From: Actinotalea soli
GTDB lineage: Bacteria; Actinomycetota; Actinomycetes; Actinomycetales; Cellulomonadaceae
DNA: 64,000 bases
Reading direction: 5' to 3'
Assembly (NCBI RefSeq): GCF_017565425.1
Contig: NZ_JAGEMK010000011.1
Location: 62,001 to 126,000 of the forward strand
Part shown: positions 16,809-25,134 of the stretch, in pieces
How positions within the stretch are numbered: position 1 is the first letter of the stretch
Layout of the letters: each line of letters starts with the position of its first letter
Made by a program: the position numbers and the translations under genes
The notes under the pieces: model-generated
Told to the model about the DNA's origin: nothing
What the model saw: only the letters and a program-made list of their open reading frames with translations
The model's database searches: none

Positions 16809-16836
16809 CGCCGTGCGCCGGAGTCAGCGCACGGCG
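16809..16836. terminator. Hairpin at a convergent gene junction
   Basis: CGCCGTGCGC (16809-16818) and GCGCACGGCG (16827-16836) form a 10-base stem with an 8-base loop. It begins six bases after the ligase stop and its right arm covers the last codons of the opposing gene. Confidence 0.75.
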
Positions 16837-17366
16837 CGCAGGGCTCGCACGCGGACGAAGGCGTGCACCTCGTCGAGGATGATGACCTGGCGGTCCGTCT
16901 GCTCGAGCAGCTCGACCATCCGTGAGCGGTCGACGTCGAGGGCCGGGGCGAGATCGATGAGCGTCTGCCAGAGCCCGCGCTTCCCGACGACCGCGCTACG
17001 CAAGAGCTCGACCTCGAGCAAGGTGGTCGTGGGCGAGCTGCGCATCTGGCTCCGTGCGGCCTTGATCCTCGACACGCGCTCGCCCAGCCACGCCAGAGCC
17101 TGCTTGGGCAACGCCTGGGTGACACCCCAGGCCTCGAGCATCTCGTCGAGCTCGTCCTTCTCGGCCGCGACCTCGCGAGCGACGCGGTCGAGGCCGGCGG
17201 CCACCGGGGACCTCTGCAACGTGTCAGCCGTGCGCCGCAGCCGGCGCGCGCCGGCCACCGAGCCCGCGAGGTGGTCGTTCAGATAGACCGCGAGGAGGCG
17301 ACGGTCGATCGACGCCGACTCGCCGTCGCGCTCGTCGTGAACCAGGGGTGCGTCCTCGGTTGCCAT
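16824..17366 (-). CDS. Conserved actinobacterial helical protein, function unknown
   Basis: The 180-residue protein appears all-helical and has no membrane segment or known catalytic motif. Four amphipathic helices can be drawn (around LLAVYLNDHLAGSVAGARRL, VAREVAAEKDELDEMLEAW, a central basic helix, and a C-terminal pair rich in Leu/Val), suggesting a four-helix bundle. I recall related hypothetical proteins in other actinobacteria but no function. ATG at 17366 (MATEDAPLVHDE) is taken as start; the frame extends 16 codons further without a better ribosome site. It lies downstream of nrdR on the same strand after 85 bases and may share its transcript, though nothing links the two functionally. 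Confidence 0.6.
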   Translation of the reverse strand: MATEDAPLVHDERDGESASIDRRLLAVYLNDHLAGSVAGARRLRRTADTLQRSPVAAGLDRVAREVAAEKDELDEMLEAWGVTQALPKQALAWLGERVSRIKAARSQMRSSPTTTLLEVELLRSAVVGKRGLWQTLIDLAPALDVDRSRMVELLEQTDRQVIILDEVHAFVRVRALRAVR

Positions 17367-17451
17367 GGCACCCAGCCTCACACCGACCCCGGCCCGCCGC
17401 CAACCCAGGGCCACGGTTCTCCAGCGGGGGAGCGCCGCACCACGCTGCCGC

Positions 17452-17943
17452 TCAGGCCTTGGCGTCAGACTCCGAGGTCACGTCGTCCAGGTTCTCAGCA
17501 CGCTCGGCGCGCAGCACCGTGATGGAGGCCTCGAAGTCCTCGAGGGAGTCGAAGGCCTGGTAGACGCTCGCGAAGCGCAGGTACGCGACCTCGTCCAGCT
17601 CACGGAGCGGACCGAGGATCGACAACCCGATCTCGTGGGCGTCGAGCTCGGCGCTTCCCGTCCCGCGGAGGTTCTCCTCGACCCGCTGCGCGAGCAGCGC
17701 CAGGTCGTCCTCGCTGACCGGCCGACCCTGGCAGGCCTTCCGGACCCCGTTGACGATCTTCTCCCGGCTGAAGGGTTCGGTCACCCCCGACCGCTTGACC
17801 ACCGACAGGCTCGCGGTCTCGATCGTGGTGAACCGCCGGCCACACTCGGGGCACTGCCGGCGTCGACGGATCGAGGAACCGTCGTCAGCGGTCCGTGAGT
17901 CGACGACCCGCGAGTCTCCATGCCGACAGAATGGGCAGTGCAC
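17452..17943 (-). CDS. nrdR: Transcriptional repressor NrdR of ribonucleotide reductase genes
   Basis: This 163-residue protein has the NrdR zinc ribbon with C3/C6 and C31/C34 (MHCPFC and CPECGRRF) followed by an ATP-cone domain ([26 protein letters not shown]). NrdR binds ATP/dATP and represses nrd operons through NrdR boxes. The start is GTG at 17943, with AGGAGG six bases upstream. In actinobacteria nrdR is often near lexA or a ribonucleotide reductase gene; here lexA is close, but no nrd gene is in the window, so its targets lie elsewhere. Length is normal for the family. Confidence 0.96.
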   Translation of the reverse strand: MHCPFCRHGDSRVVDSRTADDGSSIRRRRQCPECGRRFTTIETASLSVVKRSGVTEPFSREKIVNGVRKACQGRPVSEDDLALLAQRVEENLRGTGSAELDAHEIGLSILGPLRELDEVAYLRFASVYQAFDSLEDFEASITVLRAERAENLDDVTSESDAKA

Positions 17944-18077
17944 CGAACCTCCTGGTGTCGCGGGACGCGCCCGCGCCTCGCCCGGCCGGTCTCAGCGCGT
18001 TCAACACACCGGGCCAGGTCGTGCGACACCGTACGGCTCCACCTGCAACGGTGCAAGGACGAGCCCCGGGGTCGGGG

Positions 18078-18521
18078 TCATCCAGCGACCGGCACCACGA
18101 TGCGCTGCCCGGCCGTGAGACCAGCGCCCGAGAGCTCGTTGACCGCGATGAGCTCGTCCACGACCTCGCGGAGGTCCTGCCCGGGCTCGGCGACCGCACC
18201 TGCGATGCCCCACAGCGTCTCCCCCGGTGCGACGACGTGCGTCGTGACCGGGACCGCGACGCCCGGGCCCTCGGCCGCAGCCGACTGACCGACGACGAGC
18301 GCGCCGAGGCCGACGAGGATGCTCGCGAGCACCACGACGACGCGGCCGCGCGCCGTGAGGCGCACCGCGGGCTCCTGGCCCGCGGACCGCGCCATCCCGG
18401 CCCGAGGAACCTGGACGGCCCGAGGGCGCGAGCTGTGGCGAGGCCCCTGGGCTCCACGCACATCACGGTGTCGGCCGAGCGCGGTCAGCTCGTCCTGAAC
18501 GCTCCACGCGATGACGGTCAT
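18078..18521 (-). CDS. LysM-domain SOS cell-division suppressor (Rv2719c/YneA/DivS-like position)
   Basis: The 147-residue protein has a basic cytoplasmic N-terminus, one transmembrane segment (about 60-78) and an extracytoplasmic LysM domain (about 94-144, HVVAPGETLWGIA ... GLTAGQRIVVP) that would bind peptidoglycan. It is divergent from lexA with SOS boxes between them, which is the position and architecture of mycobacterial Rv2719c and, functionally, of Bacillus YneA and Corynebacterium DivS, proteins that delay division after DNA damage. The start is the ATG at 18521: AAGGAGG is at 18528-18534, touching the first SOS box. The upstream open frame to 18599 runs across the SOS boxes and is not credible as coding. 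The inhibitor role is inferred from context. Confidence 0.85.
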   Translation of the reverse strand: MTVIAWSVQDELTALGRHRDVRGAQGPRHSSRPRAVQVPRAGMARSAGQEPAVRLTARGRVVVVLASILVGLGALVVGQSAAAEGPGVAVPVTTHVVAPGETLWGIAGAVAEPGQDLREVVDELIAVNELSGAGLTAGQRIVVPVAG

Positions 18522-18533
18522 GGTCTGCCTCCT

Positions 18534-18594
18534 TCGAACGTCTGTTCGTCGAACATCTGTACGATGTGTAGCACGGATCCTCCGCAGATGTCGA
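18534..18594 (-). promoter_or_regulatory. Promoter of the LysM gene with two overlapping SOS boxes
   Basis: On the minus strand, TCGACA (18589-18594) and TACACA (18565-18570) are spaced 18 bases as -35 and -10. Immediately downstream lie TCGAACATCTGTACGA (18549-18564) and TCGAACGTCTGTTCGT (18534-18549), each one mismatch from the SOS consensus and sharing one base, covering the transcript start and ribosome site. Confidence 0.8.
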
Positions 18595-18601
18595 GACACG
18601 C

Positions 18602-18642
18602 TCGAACAGGTGTTTGATCCGTGGCACGGTCCGCCCTAGGCT
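18602..18642 (+). promoter_or_regulatory. lexA promoter with its own SOS box
   Basis: TTGATC (18614-18619) and TAGGCT (18637-18642) are spaced 17 bases. TCGAACAGGTGTTTGA (18602-18617), one mismatch from consensus, overlaps the -35, as expected for LexA autorepression. The predicted transcript start is near 18649, giving a leader of about 87 bases. Confidence 0.85.
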
Positions 18643-18735
18643 GACCGGTGTTGGACAGCACACCACCGCCCACTGACACGGAGTCCGCGTCCCTTCGCAG
18701 ACCAGGTCCGCGGGCCCGTCGCAGGAGGTCATGTC

Positions 18736-19473
18736 GTGGCACCGAGCAGAACCCCGTCCGGAGGCTCCGACGGTGTCGCGTCCGTGCACGCCCTGCCCGA
18801 CGGCCCGGCGGACGGGGACGGGCTCACCACCCGTCAGCGCCTCGTCCTCGAGACCATCCGAGCGAGCGTCGAGCAGCGGGGGTACCCCCCGAGCATGCGG
18901 GAGATCGGCGAGGCCGTCGGGCTCACGAGCCCCTCGTCGGTCAAGCACCAGCTCACGGCCCTCGAGCGCAAGGGCTACCTGCGACGCGACCCGAACCGGC
19001 CGCGGGCCATCGAGGTCGTCCACCCTGACGACTCGCGGGCCATCAGCCCCCTCGCGTCCTTCGGCGAGGAGCAGCTCGCCCCCGGGGACGACGCGCCCGC
19101 CCCCTCCTACGTCCCCGTGGTCGGCCGTATCGCCGCCGGCGGCCCCATCCTGGCCGACCAGGTCGTCGAGGACGTCTTCCCGCTACCCCGCCAGCTCGTG
19201 GGCGAGGGCGACCTCTTCCTGCTCAAGGTCGTCGGGGACTCGATGGTCGAGGCTGCGATCTGCGACGGCGACTGGGTCGTCGTGCGGCGACAGCCCGTCG
19301 CGGAGAACGGCGAGATCGTGGCCGCGATGATCGACGGCGAGGCGACCGTCAAGACGCTGCGACGCACCGACGGGCACGTGTGGCTGCTCCCGCAGAACTC
19401 GTCCTACGCCCCGATCCCCGGCGACGACGCCGTCGTGCTCGGGCGGGTCGTGAGCGTCCTGCGGAGCCTCTGA
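18736..19473 (+). CDS. lexA: LexA repressor of the SOS regulon
   Basis: This 245-residue LexA has an actinobacterial N-terminal extension of about 28 residues, a winged helix DNA-binding domain (about 30-98, [35 protein letters not shown]) and a S24 self-cleaving domain. The scissile Ala134-Gly135 is in GRIAAGG, the catalytic Ser169 in GDSM and Lys206 in ATVKTL. RecA filaments trigger self-cleavage, releasing SOS genes including recA, HEPN-dinB and the divergent LysM gene in this window. The start is GTG at 18736, seven bases after GGAGG (18724-18728). It has its own promoter and one SOS box, the divergent gene two more. Confidence 0.98.
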   Translation: MAPSRTPSGGSDGVASVHALPDGPADGDGLTTRQRLVLETIRASVEQRGYPPSMREIGEAVGLTSPSSVKHQLTALERKGYLRRDPNRPRAIEVVHPDDSRAISPLASFGEEQLAPGDDAPAPSYVPVVGRIAAGGPILADQVVEDVFPLPRQLVGEGDLFLLKVVGDSMVEAAICDGDWVVVRRQPVAENGEIVAAMIDGEATVKTLRRTDGHVWLLPQNSSYAPIPGDDAVVLGRVVSVLRSL

Positions 19474-19498
19474 CGCGTCGGTCTGCGGCGGCCCGGGC

Positions 19499-20527
19499 TC
19501 AGAGGCCGAACCGACGCGCGACCGCGCGCACGGCGTCCGCCGAGCGACGCAGGCCCTCGTGCTCCTCGCGGGACATCGCGATGTCGAGGCGCGCGCCGAC
19601 CCCCGTCGACCCGACGACCGAGGGCACCGAGAGACACACGTCGGAGATGCCCTTGTAGTCGTCGAGGAGCGAGGAGACCGGCAGGATGCGTCGCTCGTCG
19701 TTGAGGACCGCCTCGATGATGCGCGAGCCGGCGAGGGCCACCGCGTAGTTGGTCGCGCCCTTGCCCGCGATGATGCGGTACGCGGAGTTCACGACCTCCT
19801 CGGCGATGCGCTCGCGGTCGGCCGCACCCAGACGACCGACGGGACCGTCGGGGCCGGGCATCCCCGGCCACTCGGTCAGAGGTACCGAGCCGATCGAGGC
19901 CGAGCTCCACAGCGGGATCTCGCTGTCCCCGTGCTCTCCCGCGATGTACGCGTGGATGTTCTGCACGGCGACCCCGGTGTGCTGGGCCAGGAGGTAGCGC
20001 AGCCGCGAGGAGTCGAGCACCGTCCCCGAGCCGAAGAGCTGGTGGGGCGGGAGACCCGAGACCTTGAGAGCCGCGTAGGTCACGATGTCCACCGGGTTGG
20101 TGACCATGACGTAGACGGCGTTCGGTGCGACCTCGACGAGCTGAGGCATGATCTTGCGCACCAGCCCCACCGTGGCCTCGGCGAGGTCGAGACGGGACTG
20201 GTCGGGCCGCTGCTTGGCCCCGGCGGTCACGACGACGACGTCGGCACCCGAGCACACCGCGATGTCGTCCGAACCCGTCACGTCAGCCATGGGCATGAAC
20301 TGGATCCCGTGGCCGATGTCGAGGGCCTCGGCCTCGACCTTGGCCGCGTTGATGTCGTACAGGGCCACGCTGCGCGCGGCGCCACGCATCAGGGCCGCGT
20401 AGGCCATCGTCGCGCCGACGCTGCCAGCGCCGACCACCGCGAGCCGGGTGGTCCGTCGGGGCTCGATCGCCCCACGCACCGTGCCCTCGACGGCCCCGGC
20501 CGCCCTGTCCGCGTGCTCCGCCGTCAT
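19499..20527 (-). CDS. ldh: L-lactate dehydrogenase
   Basis: The 342-residue enzyme interconverts pyruvate and L-lactate with NADH. It has the Rossmann loop GAGSVGATMAYA, TAGAKQRPDQSRLDL around the mobile loop, VTNPVDI and the catalytic histidine in IAGEHGDSEIPLW. An N-terminal extension of about 25 polar residues precedes the first strand. ATG at 20527 is chosen because AAAGGGGA lies just upstream; the open frame above it is shorter on evidence. The position beside lexA has no obvious functional meaning. The sequence favours lactate over malate dehydrogenase, since GAKQRPDQSR carries the LDH-type substrate loop. Confidence 0.93.
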   Translation of the reverse strand: MTAEHADRAAGAVEGTVRGAIEPRRTTRLAVVGAGSVGATMAYAALMRGAARSVALYDINAAKVEAEALDIGHGIQFMPMADVTGSDDIAVCSGADVVVVTAGAKQRPDQSRLDLAEATVGLVRKIMPQLVEVAPNAVYVMVTNPVDIVTYAALKVSGLPPHQLFGSGTVLDSSRLRYLLAQHTGVAVQNIHAYIAGEHGDSEIPLWSSASIGSVPLTEWPGMPGPDGPVGRLGAADRERIAEEVVNSAYRIIAGKGATNYAVALAGSRIIEAVLNDERRILPVSSLLDDYKGISDVCLSVPSVVGSTGVGARLDIAMSREEHEGLRRSADAVRAVARRFGL

Positions 20528-20599
20528 CGCGTCCCCTTTCCCTCGTCCGCGCCACCGGTCCGCGGACCGAGCGCGTGCCACGTGTGCTCCGCAGCCACC

Positions 20600-22819
20600 C
20601 TACGGCCCGGGGACCGCGGGTGCGGCGTCAGCCACCCCCGCTCGCGCCGCTCCCGCGAGCCTCGTCAGGGCCCCCCGCGCCACGGCGGGATCCGTGGTGG
20701 TCCAGAACGGCGGCATCGACCGGGTGAGGAAGGCCCCGTACCGCGCGGTGGCGAGGCGCGGGTCCAGCACCGCGACGACGCCGCGGTCGGTGTCGCTGCG
20801 CACCAGCCGCCCCGAGCCCTGAGCCAGGAGCAGGGCTGCGTGCGTGGCCGAGACGGCCATGAAGCCGTTGCCGCCCGCGGAGTCCACGCTCTCGGCCCGC
20901 GCGGAGCGGACGGGGTCGTCGGGGCGCGGGAACGGGATCCGATCGATGAGCACGAGCCGGCACGCCGGTCCGGGCACGTCGACCCCCTGCCACAGGGAGA
21001 GCGTGCCGAACAGGCAGGTCGGCTCGTCCTCCTGGAAGGCGCGCACGAGGGTAGGGAGCTGGTCGTCCCCCTGGCACAGGACCGGGAAGGGCAGCCGTTC
21101 GCGCATCGCCTCCGTGGCTGCCTCGGCCCCGCGACGTGAGGAGAACAGTCCCAGCGTGGCACCACCAGCCGCGCGGACGAGGGCCTCGATCTCGTCGAGC
21201 TGGTCGGTCGCGGTACCGCCCCGCCCCGGCGTGGACAGGTGTTTGGCCACGTAGAGGATCGCGCTGCGGGGGTAGTCGAAGGGGCTCCCGACGTCCAGCC
21301 CCCGCCATGGCCGGACGGCCTGCGGGTCCGGTGGCGCGGCAGCGCGGGCGGGAGGGGCCTCGTCCGCATCCCCCCGCAGCTCCTCGGGGTCGAGCCCGAC
21401 GGCGCGGGCCAGGGGCAGGAAGCTCCCCCCGAGGGCGAGCGTCGCCGAGGTCAGCACGGCGGTGCGCCCCGTCAGCAGGTGCGACCGGACGAGGCCTGAG
21501 ACGGCGAGCGGTGCACCGTGCAGACGCGTCGCACCAGGCCGCCCGTGCTGCTCACCCCGGGCGCACCACAGCACGTCACGCCCGTCCTGCGCGGCGTCGC
21601 CCCCCATCCGCTCGGCGATCTCGAACAGCGCCAGCACGGCCGAGGTCGCCAGCTTGAGCCCACCGCCCGCAGCGGGGTCGGGAGTGCCGCCCTCGGGGCG
21701 CAGCGCTGTCATCAGCCCGCGTGCCGCGTCGCGCACCGCGTCGACGGCCATGGCCACGTCCGCCGGCAGCCCTCCGCGCAGGCGCCCTTCCGGGAGGCCC
21801 GCGAGCACGGCCCCGAGCCCCTGACCCGCCGCGTCGAGGTCGGTGGTGAGGACGCCGCCGTGCCGACGCGCCAGACGTGCGGCCTGCTCGATGCTCACGG
21901 CGGACAGCTCGACGGTGGCCTGGGCGGTGACCCGCTCGGCGAGCTCGTGGGCCTCGTCGACGACGAGCACCTCGTGCTCGGGAAGCACCCCGGGCGAGCC
22001 CCCGGCGGCGATCCCCAGCATCGCGTGGTTCGTGACGACCACGTCCGCCTCGCGGGCCCTGGCGCGGGCCTGCTCGGGGAAGCACTCCTCGATCATCGGG
22101 CACCTGGGCCCCAGGCACTCCATGGCCGTGACCGAGACCTGCCGCCAGGCCCGGTCCGAGACCCCGGGGACGCAGTCGTCGCGGTCTCCGGTGGCGGTCT
22201 CCTGGGCCCACTCGCGCAGGCGCACCACCTGACGCCCGAGCGTGCCGGCCCCGTCCCGGTCGGCCTCGCCGCCCGGGTGGTCCGCGGCGCCGGGCGCCTC
22301 ACCGAAGGCCGCGTCGAAGAGCGTCCCAGGCTCGTCCTGGGGGTAGCCGCCCGCGACCTTCTGGGCGCACACGTAGTTGTGCCACCCCTTGAGCAGGGCG
22401 ATCTGGGGCTCGCGGGGCAGGGACGGGGTCACGGCCTGCGCGACGAGCGGGAGGTCACGGGTCATGACCTGGCGCTGCAGCGCGAGGGTCGCGGTCGAGA
22501 CGACCACCCGCTCGTCGGCCAGGACCGCGTGCCGCACGGCCGGGACGAGGTAGCCGAGCGACTTGCCGGTCCCGGTGCCCGCCTGGACGAGCAGGTGCTC
22601 ACGGTGCTCGATCGCCTGCGCGACGGCACTGGCCATCTGCTGCTGCCCCTCACGGGGCCGCCCGCCGAGGGCACCGACCGCCTGGTCGAGCAGCTGGAGG
22701 ACGGGCGGCGCCCCGGCTGTCCCGGGCGCCGCCTCGGAGGAGCTCCGCTCGGAAGGCCTCGTCCCGGGGACGCCGTCGGCCGGGCTCTCCGAGGGATCCG
22801 GGTCCGGGCGCGCTGTCAC
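20600..22819 (-). CDS. dinG: DinG-family iron-sulfur ATP-dependent DNA helicase
   Basis: The 739-residue SF2 helicase (XPD/DinG family) has Walker A QAGTGTGKS (80-88), a cysteine cluster expected to hold a 4Fe-4S centre (C in NYVCAQK, DCVPGV, CLGPRC and EECFPE), DEAH motif VVDEAHEL and C-terminal motifs including QGVDVPG. DinG unwinds forked and R-loop structures. The start is GTG at 22819, seven bases after TAGGCT (minus strand, 22827-22832), so the transcript may be leaderless. No SOS box is seen, although E. coli dinG is LexA-controlled. It lies 46 bases after hflX on the same strand. Confidence 0.92.
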   Translation of the reverse strand: MTARPDPDPSESPADGVPGTRPSERSSSEAAPGTAGAPPVLQLLDQAVGALGGRPREGQQQMASAVAQAIEHREHLLVQAGTGTGKSLGYLVPAVRHAVLADERVVVSTATLALQRQVMTRDLPLVAQAVTPSLPREPQIALLKGWHNYVCAQKVAGGYPQDEPGTLFDAAFGEAPGAADHPGGEADRDGAGTLGRQVVRLREWAQETATGDRDDCVPGVSDRAWRQVSVTAMECLGPRCPMIEECFPEQARARAREADVVVTNHAMLGIAAGGSPGVLPEHEVLVVDEAHELAERVTAQATVELSAVSIEQAARLARRHGGVLTTDLDAAGQGLGAVLAGLPEGRLRGGLPADVAMAVDAVRDAARGLMTALRPEGGTPDPAAGGGLKLATSAVLALFEIAERMGGDAAQDGRDVLWCARGEQHGRPGATRLHGAPLAVSGLVRSHLLTGRTAVLTSATLALGGSFLPLARAVGLDPEELRGDADEAPPARAAAPPDPQAVRPWRGLDVGSPFDYPRSAILYVAKHLSTPGRGGTATDQLDEIEALVRAAGGATLGLFSSRRGAEAATEAMRERLPFPVLCQGDDQLPTLVRAFQEDEPTCLFGTLSLWQGVDVPGPACRLVLIDRIPFPRPDDPVRSARAESVDSAGGNGFMAVSATHAALLLAQGSGRLVRSDTDRGVVAVLDPRLATARYGAFLTRSMPPFWTTTDPAVARGALTRLAGAARAGVADAAPAVPGP

Positions 22820-22865
22820 CCGGGGAAGCCTAGGCGCTCGTGGGGACGCCCGAGGTCGTGCCGGG

Positions 22866-24395
22866 TCAGGCCACCGAGGCGGAACGCAGCTCTGCGGCGA
22901 GATCCGGGTCGACCAGGGCGCGCAGAGCCGTCCCGGCCTCCAGGTGCCGCTCGGTGTGGATCTCGCCCTCGCTGTGCACACGGCTCACGAGGTCACCGCG
23001 GCCGTAGGGGACGACGACCTCGACGAGCTCCTCAGGGCGCGGCAGCTCGGCCGCGACGCGCTCGCGCAGGTCGTCGATCCCCGCGCCGGTGTAGGCCGAG
23101 ACCACGACAGAGCGCGGCTCCCGACGGCGCAGCCGGGCGACGACCTCGGGGTCGGCGACGTCGGCCTTGTTGAGCACGATGAGCTCCGGGACGTCGTCGA
23201 CCCCCTCGATCTCGGCGAGGACGGCGCGCACGGCCGCGATCTGCCCCTCTGGGTCCGGGTGGGAGACGTCGACGACGTGGAGCAGCAGGTCGGACTCGCC
23301 CACCTCCTCGAGGGTCGAGCGGAACGCCTCGACCAGCTGGGTCGGCAGGGAGCGGACGAACCCCACGGTGTCGGCCAGGGTGTAGTCACGGCCGTCCGGG
23401 GTCTGCGCCCGGCGCACGGTCGGGTCGAGGGTTGCGAACAGCGCGTTCTCGACCAGCACCCCGGCCCCGGTGAGCCGGTTCAGGAGGCTCGACTTGCCGG
23501 CGTTGGTGTACCCCGCGATCGCGACCGAGGGAACGTGCCGCCGCCGGCGCGAGGAGCGTTGCGTGGCCCGCGCCGGGGTCATCGCTGCGATCTCGCGCCG
23601 CAGCTTGGACATCCGGGTACGGATCCGACGGCGGTCGAGCTCGATCTTGGTCTCCCCCGGGCCGCGGGACCCGATCCCGGCACCGGCGGCGACCCGCCCA
23701 CCGGCCTGGCGGGACATCGACTCGCCCCAGCCGCGCAGGCGCGGCAGCAGGTACTCGAGCTGGGCGAGCTCGACCTGGGCCTTGCCCTCCCGGGACTTGG
23801 CGTGCTGGGCGAAGATGTCGAGGATCAGCGCGGTGCGGTCGATGACCTTGATGCGCACGATGTCCTCGAGGGCACGGCGCTGCGAGGGCGCCAGGTCCGC
23901 GTCGATGATGACGGTGTCGGCCCCGGTGGCCTGGACGATCTCGGCGAGCTCGGCGGCCTTGCCCGAGCCGAGGTAGGTCCCCGGGTCGGGGTTCTGCCGT
24001 CGCTGCAGGACGCCGTCGAGGACCTGCGAGCCGGCGGTCTCGGCGAGGGCGGCGAGCTCGCGCAACGAGACCTCGGCCTCCTCGGCGGTGCCCCTGGTCC
24101 AGATGCCTGCGAGCACGACCTTCTCGAGGCGCAGCTGCCGGTACTCGACCTCGGTGACGTCGTCGAGCTCGGTCGACAGGCCCGCGACGCGGCGCAGGGC
24201 GGCACGGTCGGCCCGGTCGAGCTGGTCACCGTCGCTCTCGGAGAGGCGGGTCCCGCCGAGGTCGAGGGCCGTGCCCGCTCGGGCCAGCACGCGCGCCACG
24301 ACGGCGTCGGCGAGCTCGCGGGCCTCGCGCTGGCGGTCCACGCCGTCCTGGTCGTCCAGGTCAGCCGGGGCGGGGTCGGTCGTCGGGTCGGTCAT
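22866..24395 (-). CDS. hflX: Ribosome-associated GTPase HflX
   Basis: The 509-residue protein has the HflX N-terminal subdomain (DPGTYLGSGKAAELAEIV, QVELAQLEYLLPRL, GGRVAAGAGIGSRGPGETK) followed by a GTPase with G1 GYTNAGKSSLLN, G3 DTVGF and G4 NKAD. HflX splits stalled or hibernating 70S ribosomes, and some actinobacterial homologues confer macrolide-lincosamide tolerance. The start is ATG at 24395 (MTDPTTDPAPADLDD) with GAGAGGTG upstream; the frame stays open further but overlaps the divergent methyltransferase gene. The transcript could run on into dinG. Confidence 0.95.
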   Translation of the reverse strand: MTDPTTDPAPADLDDQDGVDRQREARELADAVVARVLARAGTALDLGGTRLSESDGDQLDRADRAALRRVAGLSTELDDVTEVEYRQLRLEKVVLAGIWTRGTAEEAEVSLRELAALAETAGSQVLDGVLQRRQNPDPGTYLGSGKAAELAEIVQATGADTVIIDADLAPSQRRALEDIVRIKVIDRTALILDIFAQHAKSREGKAQVELAQLEYLLPRLRGWGESMSRQAGGRVAAGAGIGSRGPGETKIELDRRRIRTRMSKLRREIAAMTPARATQRSSRRRRHVPSVAIAGYTNAGKSSLLNRLTGAGVLVENALFATLDPTVRRAQTPDGRDYTLADTVGFVRSLPTQLVEAFRSTLEEVGESDLLLHVVDVSHPDPEGQIAAVRAVLAEIEGVDDVPELIVLNKADVADPEVVARLRRREPRSVVVSAYTGAGIDDLRERVAAELPRPEELVEVVVPYGRGDLVSRVHSEGEIHTERHLEAGTALRALVDPDLAAELRSASVA

Positions 24396-24494
24396 CGGCA
24401 CCTCTCGTCGGGAGTCCCAGGGTGGCACGCGGCGGGGCGTGCGGCGAGGCAATTCCTCGCACAGCGGACGACCGGGGCCGGTAGAGTGCGCGCC

Positions 24495-25115
24495 GTGCCC
24501 GAGCCAGGACCTCCTCCCGAGGACCACTACTTCACCGCCGAGCCCGCCTCGGCCGACGAGCGCCGGACCATGTCGGTCCACCTGGCCGGCCGCGAGGTGG
24601 TGGTCGACACCGCTCCCGGCATCTTCTCCCCGGGACGGCTCGACCTCGGCACCCAGGTCCTGCTCCGCAGCGTGCCGCCCCTCCCGGCGGGCGGTCACCT
24701 GCTCGACCTCGGCTGCGGCTGGGGCCCGGTCGGCCTGACGATGGCCCTCACCTCCCCCGAGGCGACCGTGTGGGCGGTCGACGTCAACGCACGGGCCGTG
24801 GACCTGCTGCGCGGCACAGCCGCCCGCCTCGGGCTGACCAACCTCCGCGCGGTCCGCCCCGACGAGGTGCCCGAGGTGGCCTTCGCGGCGGTGTGGTCGA
24901 ACCCCCCGATCCGCATCGGCAAGCCGGCCCTGCACGCGATGCTCGAGCAGTGGCTGCCGCGGCTCGAGGAGGACGCGAGCGCGCACCTGGTGGTGCAGCG
25001 CAACCTGGGCGCGGACTCCCTCCAGCGCTGGATCGCCGAGAGGCTCGGCACCGACGTCGAACGGGTCGCGAGCGCCAAGGGGTTCCGGGTCCTGCGGGTC
25101 TCCGCCCGGGGCTGA
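24495..25115 (+). CDS. RsmC-like class I methyltransferase (MTS domain)
   Basis: The 206-residue protein is a small SAM-dependent methyltransferase of the RsmC/RlmG fold: motif I LLDLGCGWGPVGLTMA (about 73-88), an acidic residue in AVDVNARAV and motif IV NPPIR (about 138-142), the N-P-P-Y/F/I type of base-modifying amino methyltransferases. The N-terminal half-domain of full-length RsmC is missing, as in other short actinobacterial members. Candidate substrates are a guanine in 16S or 23S rRNA. GTG at 24495 lies seven bases after TAGAGT (24482-24487). It diverges from hflX. Confidence 0.8.
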   Translation: MPEPGPPPEDHYFTAEPASADERRTMSVHLAGREVVVDTAPGIFSPGRLDLGTQVLLRSVPPLPAGGHLLDLGCGWGPVGLTMALTSPEATVWAVDVNARAVDLLRGTAARLGLTNLRAVRPDEVPEVAFAAVWSNPPIRIGKPALHAMLEQWLPRLEEDASAHLVVQRNLGADSLQRWIAERLGTDVERVASAKGFRVLRVSARG

Positions 25116-25134
25116 CCCCACCCGGGCGGGGGCC

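Noticed and set aside
18522-18599. Longer N-terminus for the LysM protein starting at 18599
   Set aside because: It would translate through two SOS boxes and the promoter; the ATG at 18521 has an AAGGAGG site at the right distance.
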